DNA of 64,000 nt. Source: Collinsella ureilytica. Lineage in GTDB: Bacteria > Actinomycetota > Coriobacteriia > Coriobacteriales > Coriobacteriaceae. A program made the translations under genes and the position numbers. Position 1 is the first letter of the stretch; the number at the start of each line of letters is the position of its first letter. The stretch lies in the NCBI RefSeq assembly GCF_019795105.1, contig NZ_JAIMFO010000009.1, positions 1 through 64,000 on the forward strand, read 5' to 3'. Of the stretch, positions 54,108-61,876 are shown one piece after another. The notes under the pieces were generated by a model. That model was not told the origin of the DNA. It saw only the letters and a list, made by a program, of their open reading frames with translations, and made no database searches.

Positions 54108-56762
54108 TTAGTCTTCTAGCAGGCTTTCAATATCACCGACACGGTAGTTGGAAAAAACCACCCCGTCGCTTTCTTGGGTAGCCTTCAGATCAACATCTGC
54201 CATGATGCCAAAATCACGGTCGCCTTCCACATCAGCAAAAATTTGATGAACGTGCCAGATACCTTTCTGTTCATCTGATTCATCAAGAGAGAAAAACGCT
54301 GTACTTCGTGCATCTGCATCGAGCAGGAGTTCTTCGTGCTCAGCAAAAAAGCTATCCAGCACCGACCTCCACCGAGCGATGCCAAAGCCCCAGTCTCGAT
54401 CAAGTTCTCCGAGTTCTTCAAGCCGTTTTTGCGCTGCGAGGCGTACGCGTAAAAACAGAGCATTGCGTACCAGCAGGGTCAGACCGCGCCTATCTTGTAC
54501 CACGGCATCAGCTGTGGGAGGTGCGATGGTGTCTGCAGGAGTGCCCAGGCGCGCCCATTCATCTACCAAGCTGGAGTCAACAGATCGCACAACAAGGCCA
54601 AGCCACGAGACAATCTCTTCAAGCCGCTCAGTTCTTCGCTCAACTGGCACCGTACGATCTAGGGCGCGATAGGCCTCAGTGAGGTAGCGCAAAAGAATGC
54701 CTTCAGCCCGCTCAACTTTATACAGGGCTATATAGCTTTTAAAGTCGCAGCCCGTCTCGAGCATGTCGCGCAAGACACTTTTTGGAGAGAGCTGATAGTC
54801 CCCAGCCCAGGGGACCTGTTCACAATATGTTGCATAGGCAGCGGAAAGCTCTTCTTCCATGGGGCGGGGATAGTTTATCTCTTCTAGACGCTCTATGCGC
54901 TCCTCATACTCAATACCATCTGCCTTCATTTCAGCCATAGCGGCATTTTTAGCTCGTTTCTCTTGGGCGCGCAGGATCTGCCGTGGATCTTCAAGGGTTG
55001 CTTCCACAAAAGAAATGAGATCTAAATCATAGGATTCAGACTCAAGATCGAGGAGTTCTAAGGCGGCTAAGAGGAAGGGGGAGAGGGGCTGGTCGAGCGC
55101 AAAATCCTCTGGTAAGTCAATGGTGAGTGCATAGCTTGCCGGCTCAGGCGTAAGCGAGAAGGTCTCATGCTCATCCTCACCTTTAGAAGCCGCGCCGTCT
55201 AAAGGAGAGCCAGGTTCACACACCTCTGCAGCTTCTCGTACAACAACTCCGGCATCAATGAGGGTGGCAAAGATTTCTGCTGCACGAACCTTGAGGCGCG
55301 TCTTTTGCTCATCGGTTTGCAAGGAGCTATCAATAAGGGTGCAGATTCTGTTCCACGCATCTCCACCGCGCTCCACTAAGGACAAAACCATTGAGTGTGT
55401 AATACGTAAGCGCGGTTTGAGCGTTTCGGGCTCTGCTTCAATGAGGCGGGTGAAAGTCTGCTCATCCCAGCCTACAAAGCCCTCAGGCGCTCGTTTGCGC
55501 TTGAGCCTGCGAAGTTTTTTGGGATCACCGTCTGCCTTGAGCTCAGCCTTATAATTCTCAATTTCATACGCTGGTGCTTCAGCAATGACCATGCCTTCGG
55601 TATCAAAGCCCATACGTCCCGCGCGCCCGGCAATTTGGTGGAATTCACGGGAGCGTAGTCGACGTTGGCGATGCCCATCAAACTTGGTGAGCCCGGTGAG
55701 GAGAACCGTATGTATGGGCACATTAATACCGACGCCTAAGGTATCGGTGCCACAAATGACCGGGAGCAGTCCCTGCTGTGCGAGCTTTTCTACCAGTAAG
55801 CGATATCGTGGTAAGAGGCCAGCGTGGTGAAGACCTACTCCGACACCTAATAGATGCCGAAGGGTCTTGCCAAAGGCGGTAGTAAAGCGTTCGCCCTTCA
55901 GCGCATCTTTAATAGCCTCGCGCTGAGGCTTTTCTGATACTCCATAGCTTGCGAGCGCACGAGCGCTGGCAAGGGCAGCGTCTTGGGCAAAGTGCACGAT
56001 ATAAATTGGCGAGTCACCTTGGCGTAAGGCCAGCTCAACGGTGGCCTCAAGCCCGGTTTTCACATATTCAAATGAGAGTGGCACCGGTCGCGGTGCATCA
56101 ATAACAAGCTCAACCTCTCGGTGCGTTTCGCGCGTAAGGGCAGCGGCAATGGCGGACATATCACCCAAGGTAGCGCTCATGAGCATGAATTGAGCATGGG
56201 GCAAGGTGAGGAGAGGAACCTGCCAAGCCCAGCCACGATCAGGATCAGAGAAGAAGTGGAACTCATCCATCGCAACCGTACCTACATCGGTTGCTTCACC
56301 TTCGCGCAATGCTTGGTTGGCGAGAATTTCTGCCGTACAACAAATTATGGGAGCACTTGAGTTGATCCGAGAATCTCCGGTGATCATGCCAACGTTTTCT
56401 CGGCCAAAGATCTCTGCGAGTGCAAAGAACTTCTCTGAAACCAAGGCTTTAATGGGCGCGGTGTAGTAGCCCCTCATGCCTGATGCCATGGCTATAAAAA
56501 GCTGACCAATGGCAACGAGTGACTTTCCGGATCCGGTTGGTGTTCCCAAAATAACATGGGTACCGGATGCGAGGGCAAAGAGCGCCTCTTCTTGATGTGG
56601 CCAGAGCTCAATTGCTCGAGCCTCTACCCAGGCGAGAAAGCGCCCATAGGCCGCTTCTGCACTCAGCCAGGGTTCATTGGCCGAACCATCCTCGTTTTCC
56701 CACCAACTAGGAGCGAGCTTACCAAGTGATCCATGTGCGAAGGGGTCTGTAATCTCTATCAT
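54108..56762 (-). CDS. DEAD/DEAH-box helicase with DUF3516 domain (Ski2-like)
   Basis: 884 residues. RecA1 has Walker A T-P-T-G-S-G-K-S, Ia A-P-I-K-A-L-V-S-E-K, the DExH box M-D-E-F-H and S-A-T. RecA2 has G-V-G-V-G-L-H-H-A-G-L-L-P, G-T-D-T-L-G-V-G-I-N and the arginine finger Q-I-A-G-R-A-G-R-M-G, so it belongs to the Ski2-like group. Residues 480-884 match the DUF3516 region that accompanies this actinobacterial family. It probably remodels RNA or DNA; the biological role is not established. The ATG at 56762 is preceded by a CAGGAGCC site. Confidence 0.9.
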   Translation of the reverse strand: MIEITDPFAHGSLGKLAPSWWENEDGSANEPWLSAEAAYGRFLAWVEARAIELWPHQEEALFALASGTHVILGTPTGSGKSLVAIGQLFIAMASGMRGYYTAPIKALVSEKFFALAEIFGRENVGMITGDSRINSSAPIICCTAEILANQALREGEATDVGTVAMDEFHFFSDPDRGWAWQVPLLTLPHAQFMLMSATLGDMSAIAAALTRETHREVELVIDAPRPVPLSFEYVKTGLEATVELALRQGDSPIYIVHFAQDAALASARALASYGVSEKPQREAIKDALKGERFTTAFGKTLRHLLGVGVGLHHAGLLPRYRLLVEKLAQQGLLPVICGTDTLGVGINVPIHTVLLTGLTKFDGHRQRRLRSREFHQIAGRAGRMGFDTEGMVIAEAPAYEIENYKAELKADGDPKKLRRLKRKRAPEGFVGWDEQTFTRLIEAEPETLKPRLRITHSMVLSLVERGGDAWNRICTLIDSSLQTDEQKTRLKVRAAEIFATLIDAGVVVREAAEVCEPGSPLDGAASKGEDEHETFSLTPEPASYALTIDLPEDFALDQPLSPFLLAALELLDLESESYDLDLISFVEATLEDPRQILRAQEKRAKNAAMAEMKADGIEYEERIERLEEINYPRPMEEELSAAYATYCEQVPWAGDYQLSPKSVLRDMLETGCDFKSYIALYKVERAEGILLRYLTEAYRALDRTVPVERRTERLEEIVSWLGLVVRSVDSSLVDEWARLGTPADTIAPPTADAVVQDRRGLTLLVRNALFLRVRLAAQKRLEELGELDRDWGFGIARWRSVLDSFFAEHEELLLDADARSTAFFSLDESDEQKGIWHVHQIFADVEGDRDFGIMADVDLKATQESDGVVFSNYRVGDIESLLED

Positions 56763-56822
56763 GGTGGCTCCTGAGGATGAAGCGGCTAGGGTCGAGTGCT
56801 TTGCCTTCCTATCATAGCTATC

Positions 56823-57662
56823 TCAGTGGACAGACTCATGGGAGGCCTTGCGCCTTGCTGCTCGAGCGCGGCGATTTCGGAAGGTCTCTATTGCCCAGGA
56901 CATACCATGAGGGATATAGGCACCCTCATAGAGGTCATCAGGTACATACTCAAAGAGGCTTTGAGGTACGGCGCGCGCCTGTTCAATGGCTGCCGGATCG
57001 GGTTCTTTTTCAGGACGGGCAAGCAGGCCAAGTACTCGAGCACCTTGGGCGACGAGCTTGCGCTCATATTCACTCGCAGGCAGCTCTGGTCGATCACGGC
57101 GCAGATCGCTTGAGACCCACTCAAGGCTCATACCTGTGCCCTTGAGTTGGGTCAAGGTAAAGTCAAACAGTGGCTGGCTATCGGTGCGCATCAAAAGCGC
57201 AGCCCCTGGTGCCAAGAGGCTGCGATACTCAAGAAGACGATCGATTTGTACGACGCGAAGATGTGCCTGCTTTTTACGCGGGAAGGGCGTGGGAAACGAG
57301 ATGGTAATTGAAGAGAGCTCATCGTCGGCAAAAATCTGGCAGAGTTGATCTGCCCGTGCAGGAACAACGATTGCGTTGGCAAGCTTTGCCTCTGTGATTG
57401 CTTGTGCTGCGTAGGCGATACAGATCGGCTCTGAGTCCACACCAATATGCAGGGTGTGCGGAGCCTGCCGCGCAGCTTCAACGAGTTGGAGACCTTTCCC
57501 ACATCCGAGGTCAAGATGGACATCTTGAAAGGGCGTGGCTCCCGCCTGAGCTGACGCTTGAGCCCAGATACCTCGCCAGGTATGCGGATGCGTTTCTATG
57601 GCACGGCTATAGCGCTCAAGCCGTTCTTCTAAAACAAAGTTCTTTGGTGTACGGGCGTGCAC
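56823..57662 (-). CDS. trmB: tRNA (guanine-N7-)-methyltransferase TrmB
   Basis: 279 residues. It methylates G46 of tRNA using SAM. The Rossmann motif D-L-G-C-G-K-G is at about 50-56, followed by G-V-D-S-E-P-I, a F-P-T-P-F-P-R-K-K motif (usually FPDPWPKKRH) and L-R-T-D for substrate contact. A C-terminal extension of about 80 residues contains S-E-Y-E-R-K and A-R-R-K. The GTG start has GAAGGA upstream. The Asp-to-Thr change in the FPDPWPK motif is notable. Confidence 0.85.
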   Translation of the reverse strand: MHARTPKNFVLEERLERYSRAIETHPHTWRGIWAQASAQAGATPFQDVHLDLGCGKGLQLVEAARQAPHTLHIGVDSEPICIAYAAQAITEAKLANAIVVPARADQLCQIFADDELSSITISFPTPFPRKKQAHLRVVQIDRLLEYRSLLAPGAALLMRTDSQPLFDFTLTQLKGTGMSLEWVSSDLRRDRPELPASEYERKLVAQGARVLGLLARPEKEPDPAAIEQARAVPQSLFEYVPDDLYEGAYIPHGMSWAIETFRNRRARAARRKASHESVH

Positions 57663-57724
57663 AGGGCGTCCTTCATGAATCGGGCTGAAAAGTAAGCAGG
57701 CGCGTGGTCATTGTACGCTACTGA

Positions 57725-58612
57725 CTATGATCGCTTTTGAAGAACAAGGTAACGGTTCAGGTGTCCAGATTTTCCATCGGAAGAAAACCGCTCAAGCTCA
57801 ACAAGGCCGTTGCCGAGCTCTTGCGTGAGCTGGTCAAGTTCTTCCTCACTCGTGTGATGGCAGTAGCGCCACGCGCCCTCAAGATCCATCCAGCCAAGGA
57901 TATGATCGCCTGGCTCAAGGATTGCGTGTTCAAACCCGGGGAAGGGCGGTGCGGCGTGCGTTTGTGCTTGGGCAGTTTTTGCTTTTGCCGCCAGCCGCTC
58001 ATCATCCATAAACTGCCAAAATGAGATCAGAGCGATACCGCCTTCGCAAAGACTGTGCCCCAGTTCTCGTATGAGTGCGCCTCGCAATGCTCTCGTGGGG
58101 ATATGGTGCATAAAGCCAAAGCAGACGGCGACATCATAGGTATCAGTCGGCAAACTAGAACTATCGTCCATGAGGTCTTTGAGGATGTCGCGGCGCTCGA
58201 GCTTCCACGTTGGTTGAGGTGGGGTTGCCGATAGCAGATCGGGGTTGTTATCAATGGCGTGGATCTTGAGCTGCATATCTGCAAGCTGAGCGCTTGCATA
58301 CCGAGCAAAGCGAAGGTTGCCAGATGCGAGATCGAGGACGCGCAGGCACCTTGGCAGTACTGCACTGTTCTGCTCGCCATGCGGAGTCTGTTTGCGCACA
58401 TCTTGCTCAATCGTATTTTGTGCGTGTGTGCGAATCAGTTCGACAACGCGCTTCCATCCCTCCCAAGGAACGCTCCGGGTTGCAGAAAATGTTGCGGCAT
58501 GAGTTTGATAAAACCGCGTATTGAGATCGATGAGCTGCTGAGCGGTAGCGCGTGTCATCGTTTGTTGTGCGAGCACCGAGGGGTGAGTCTCACGATGATC
58601 TTCATAGTTCAT
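57725..58612 (-). CDS. Trm9/ALKBH8-like SAM-dependent methyltransferase
   Basis: 295 residues. The N-terminal signature L-N-x-R-F-Y-Q-T-H-A-A-T-F-S-A-T-R ... P-W-E-G-W and the C-terminal R-Y-C-H-H-T-S-E-E-E-L-D-Q-L followed by E-R-F-S-S-D ... R-Y-L-V-L match the pattern of eukaryotic Trm9, which methylates cm5U34 to mcm5U34 in tRNA. The SAM motif is L-D-L-A-S-G-N-L-R-F-A. It lies divergent to an Elp3 homologue, whose product would make cm5U, which supports this assignment. ATG 58612 follows AAAGGGCG. No Trm112-like partner is seen. A generic small-molecule methyltransferase remains possible. Confidence 0.75.
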   Translation of the reverse strand: MNYEDHRETHPSVLAQQTMTRATAQQLIDLNTRFYQTHAATFSATRSVPWEGWKRVVELIRTHAQNTIEQDVRKQTPHGEQNSAVLPRCLRVLDLASGNLRFARYASAQLADMQLKIHAIDNNPDLLSATPPQPTWKLERRDILKDLMDDSSSLPTDTYDVAVCFGFMHHIPTRALRGALIRELGHSLCEGGIALISFWQFMDDERLAAKAKTAQAQTHAAPPFPGFEHAILEPGDHILGWMDLEGAWRYCHHTSEEELDQLTQELGNGLVELERFSSDGKSGHLNRYLVLQKRS

Positions 58613-58885
58613 GTACTTACGCCCTTTGCTTTCATGCCGGTTTTCTGACACTACCATGGCACTTCAGCCCCGGTTTTGCCACGTGCCGCCCAGAGTCCCA
58701 ACCTAGCTTGCACCGAGCTCATCCCCAGTGCTTTGTGGCTTTGCTGCTGGCCATGTAGCTCATCAATGCGCTCATCTTTGGCTGCTGCCTGCTCATAGCA
58801 TTACCGAAGCTCTTGTTTGCTCATACATGGTAGCTTCTTTCTCAGGGCTTCACGTTGTTTTCCAACCCGTACTGAGTTCCTAGGC

Positions 58886-58891
58886 TACAAT
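58886..58891 (+). promoter_or_regulatory. -10 box of a possibly leaderless elp3 mRNA
   Basis: TACAAT ends 8 bp before the ATG at 58900, so transcription would begin within about two bases of the start codon. There is no ribosome-binding site in between. No matching -35 was seen. Confidence 0.45.
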
Positions 58892-58899
58892 TTGGATCT

Positions 58900-60951
58900 A
58901 TGGATAGCATTATTTTGGAGATTGCCCGCGCTTTGCGCCAAGGGCTTGAGGTGGATGACCGCGAGCTGACCCGCATGATTCATGCGCGTCTGCGCAAAGA
59001 CGGTGCCGACAAACGACGGTTTGCCAAGCGGCGTCTGCTGCCGTACTACCTTGGGGTGAAGCGCAACAATCCCGATCTTTGGAAGTCCTGGCAGATTGAC
59101 CCTCAGACTGACCAGGGAATTATTTCTGTCTTGCGCATGAAGCCGCGAAGGACGGCCTCTGGTGTGGCAACGGTGACGGTCATCACAAAGCCCTGGCCAT
59201 GCTCTGGCTCCTGTCTATTTTGCCCTAACGATATTCGTATGCCGAAGAGCTATGTGCACAACGAGCCTGCCTGTGCTCGAGCAGAGCTTTGCTATTTTGA
59301 TCCGTACTTGCAGGTTGAAGCGCGTTTACGAACGCTCGAGCAGATGGGTCATCCCACCGATAAAGTTGAGCTCATTGTTCTCGGTGGAACGTGGACTGAT
59401 TATCCGGAGTCCTATCGCCTGTGGTTTGCCTCTGAGCTATTTCGAGCGGTCAATGAGCGGGCGCGCGGGACAGGTGAGAGATCGGGTGCGCAGTCGTGCG
59501 GCCATACTCGTTCAGGTGAAGCGGCCCATGAAGTGTGTGCCACATCGCATGGATCTGCTGAGGATGCGCGCGTGGTAGATGCCTTTGCTGGGGATGGTTT
59601 TCAAGCGAGGGAAGCGGCGCGTGCAGGCTCAGATACATCTCAATCGATCACCCAGAACTCCCAGGCGCATAAAGGCTCAACTCAACTCCCTAGCGACGCA
59701 GATGCGCGACGCGCATGGTATGCCCAGGCAGGGTTTCAGCAGCAGGCACTTGATACCGATCCTGAGCTTTTTGAGCTCCAAGCCCTCGTAGATGAGGGAA
59801 TGATTGACTATAACCATGCGGTGCGCAAGCTCTACGGTAGTCGTGCACTCGATCGGGCGCTTGAGCACTATCAGACGGGTAGCTGGGAAGAGCTTGAACG
59901 CCTCCAAAAAGAAAATGAGCAGGCACCTCGGCGAGTAGTTGGTTTGGTGGTCGAAACGCGTCCAGACGCAATTTCGGCGCGTTCCTTGGCCGATATGCGC
60001 CGCCTTGGGTGCACTAAGGTGCAAATGGGTGTGCAAAGCCTTGACCAGGCAGTGCTTGATGCATCGGGGAGAGGAATTGAGATCGCTCGTATTCAGCAGG
60101 CGTTCTCGCTCCTTCGTCTTTTTGGATTTAAAATCCATGTGCACCAGATGCTGAATCTTCCTGGTTCAAATCCTGATCGTGATCGGCGAGCCTACGAGCA
60201 GCTCGTGAGCAACCCGAGCTTTTTACCTGATGAGATTAAGCTCTATCCCTGTGTGCTTATCGGTAGTGCGCGTCTGCGTACGGCCTTTGAAGATGGAAGC
60301 TGGCAGCCGTATCCAGAAGATGAGCTGATCAGGCTTTTGGCAGATATGATTTTGGATACACCGCCGTATTGTCGGATTTCTCGTATGATCCGTGATTTCT
60401 CATCTGAAGATATTGAAGCAGGGAGCAAAAAGCCCAATTTGCGCCAGCTTGTAGAGGAACAGCTGCGCACATCACATGTTGCAGACGAGGTGCAAGAGAT
60501 TCGCTTTCGCGAAGTAGGCACGGCAGAAGTTGAGGCTCAAGATCTTACCCTCTGCGATGTTGCGTATGAAACAACGGTGGCACATGAGCACTTTCTTGAG
60601 TGGCGTGCGCCGGATGGCAAAATTGCTGGTTTTTTGCGGCTCTCGCTGCCGCGCGAGGAGGCGCTCAAAACGCTGGGTGTTGAGCGGTATCTGCGCGCTG
60701 GTGAGGCTATGATTCGCGAGGTTCATATTTATGGACGGGTCGCCCGTTTGGGAGAAGATGGCCAGGCCGCTCAGCATCTCGGCCTTGGGCGGGCGCTCAT
60801 CAGAGAGGCTCAAGATCTGGCGGCTCGCGCTGGTTTTCATGCTATCAAGGTGATTTCAGCGGTGGGCACCCGTGGCTACTATCGAAGTCTTGGTTTTGAA
60901 GATGCGGGACTGTATCAACGATGCGAAATTGAGGTGAGGCCTCATGGATAA
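58900..60951 (+). CDS. elp3: Elp3 homologue: radical SAM/GNAT tRNA U34 modification enzyme
   Basis: 683 residues. A radical SAM core has C-S-G-S-C-L-F-C-P-N at about 107-116 for the [4Fe-4S] cluster, V-L-G-G-T-W-T-D-Y-P, K-V-Q-M-G-V-Q-S-L-D and K-I-H-V-H-Q-M-L-N-L-P-G. The C-terminal GNAT domain (about 560-683) has H-L-G-L-G-R-A-L-I and G-T-R-G-Y-Y-R-S-L-G-F. Elp3 adds a carboxymethyl group from acetyl-CoA to U34 of tRNA. A low-complexity insert of about 90 residues splits the radical SAM domain near residue 195. It is divergent from a Trm9-like gene and overlaps the next gene by 8 bases. Confidence 0.95.
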   Translation: MDSIILEIARALRQGLEVDDRELTRMIHARLRKDGADKRRFAKRRLLPYYLGVKRNNPDLWKSWQIDPQTDQGIISVLRMKPRRTASGVATVTVITKPWPCSGSCLFCPNDIRMPKSYVHNEPACARAELCYFDPYLQVEARLRTLEQMGHPTDKVELIVLGGTWTDYPESYRLWFASELFRAVNERARGTGERSGAQSCGHTRSGEAAHEVCATSHGSAEDARVVDAFAGDGFQAREAARAGSDTSQSITQNSQAHKGSTQLPSDADARRAWYAQAGFQQQALDTDPELFELQALVDEGMIDYNHAVRKLYGSRALDRALEHYQTGSWEELERLQKENEQAPRRVVGLVVETRPDAISARSLADMRRLGCTKVQMGVQSLDQAVLDASGRGIEIARIQQAFSLLRLFGFKIHVHQMLNLPGSNPDRDRRAYEQLVSNPSFLPDEIKLYPCVLIGSARLRTAFEDGSWQPYPEDELIRLLADMILDTPPYCRISRMIRDFSSEDIEAGSKKPNLRQLVEEQLRTSHVADEVQEIRFREVGTAEVEAQDLTLCDVAYETTVAHEHFLEWRAPDGKIAGFLRLSLPREEALKTLGVERYLRAGEAMIREVHIYGRVARLGEDGQAAQHLGLGRALIREAQDLAARAGFHAIKVISAVGTRGYYRSLGFEDAGLYQRCEIEVRPHG

Positions 60952-61876
60952 AGGCATGAAAGGCGCGATTGCTGCTGGTGTGGTGGCAGCAGGAACGCTC
61001 ATTGGAGCTGCAGCCATTTCTCTCGCGCGGCGGCATACCTTACAGGTTGTGCGCATGAGTTCAGGGTCTGCTCGGGTTCATATGGTGGAGTCAGAAGATG
61101 GATGCCGGGCTCGAGTCTTAAGCCAGGGAGGCGTGTTTCAAAGCGCTACGTATCTCGATGAGCGGCGATTTGATCCGGTCTTTGCGTATATCAAAGGTTT
61201 TGATGCGTGCTTGGTGGCTCGTCCTCAAGAAGAGCCATTTCGCGTGCTTGTGGTAGGAGGCGGCGGGTTTTCTTACCCCAAGCATCTGTTGAGTACACAA
61301 GCTCCCGTTGCACTTGATGTGATTGAGCCCGAGCCAGCTATTATTCGTGCAGCCAGGAGCTGGTTTTTCTTAGATGAGTTGGAGCGAACGCTTACGGATG
61401 AGAGCCAGGCTGAGAAAAACTCGCTCAGGATTTTTGCCGAAGAAGGACGAGCGCTCTTAGAGCGCGGGTGTGCCCAGGTGTTTTCTTCCACAGTCTCTTC
61501 TGAGCAGGAGGTGTGTTTGCCGCACTACCACGCCATCATCGTTGATGCTTTTGCGGGGGCTCAACCGGTAGCTGATCTTCATACTGTAGAGGGTGTGCAG
61601 GTGCTTGCAAGCTACCTTGAGCCGGGCGGCGTACACTTTACGAATGTAGCCCTCAGCCAGGGCGGCGATTACACCTTCTTGCGCAACCTCGTGTCCACGA
61701 TGCGAGAGGTGTACAAGTATGTGCATGTCATTGCTGCCTCTGATCCAGTCTGGTCGGATACCGAAAACTATATTGTGGCTGCCTCAAATACCGCCTATGC
61801 CTTTGATCATGAGGTTGCTTATGATGACGAGTTTTTAGGAACTTCCATGTACGATGGAGATGCGGGAGGTAAGTAG
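60944..61876 (+). CDS. Spermidine synthase-like SAM-fold protein with N-terminal membrane segment
   Basis: 310 residues. An N-terminal hydrophobic stretch (about 7-27) suggests a membrane anchor. The rest is a Rossmann fold of the spermidine synthase type (V-L-V-V-G-G-G-G-F-S-Y-P-K, D-V-I-E-P-E-P-A, H-A-I-I-V-D-A-F). The decarboxy-SAM motif G-G-G-D/G is altered to G-G-G-G-F and polyamine-site residues are not obvious, so function as a true polyamine synthase is doubtful. It is translationally coupled to elp3 and its 3' end overlaps the convergent helicase gene by 58 bp. Confidence 0.8.
   Translation: MDKGMKGAIAAGVVAAGTLIGAAAISLARRHTLQVVRMSSGSARVHMVESEDGCRARVLSQGGVFQSATYLDERRFDPVFAYIKGFDACLVARPQEEPFRVLVVGGGGFSYPKHLLSTQAPVALDVIEPEPAIIRAARSWFFLDELERTLTDESQAEKNSLRIFAEEGRALLERGCAQVFSSTVSSEQEVCLPHYHAIIVDAFAGAQPVADLHTVEGVQVLASYLEPGGVHFTNVALSQGGDYTFLRNLVSTMREVYKYVHVIAASDPVWSDTENYIVAASNTAYAFDHEVAYDDEFLGTSMYDGDAGGK

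Noticed and set aside
53828-54181. 117-codon plus-strand ORF before the helicase gene
   Set aside because: No ribosome-binding site, mixed hydrophobic/basic composition, overlaps the helicase gene antisense, no recognisable domain.
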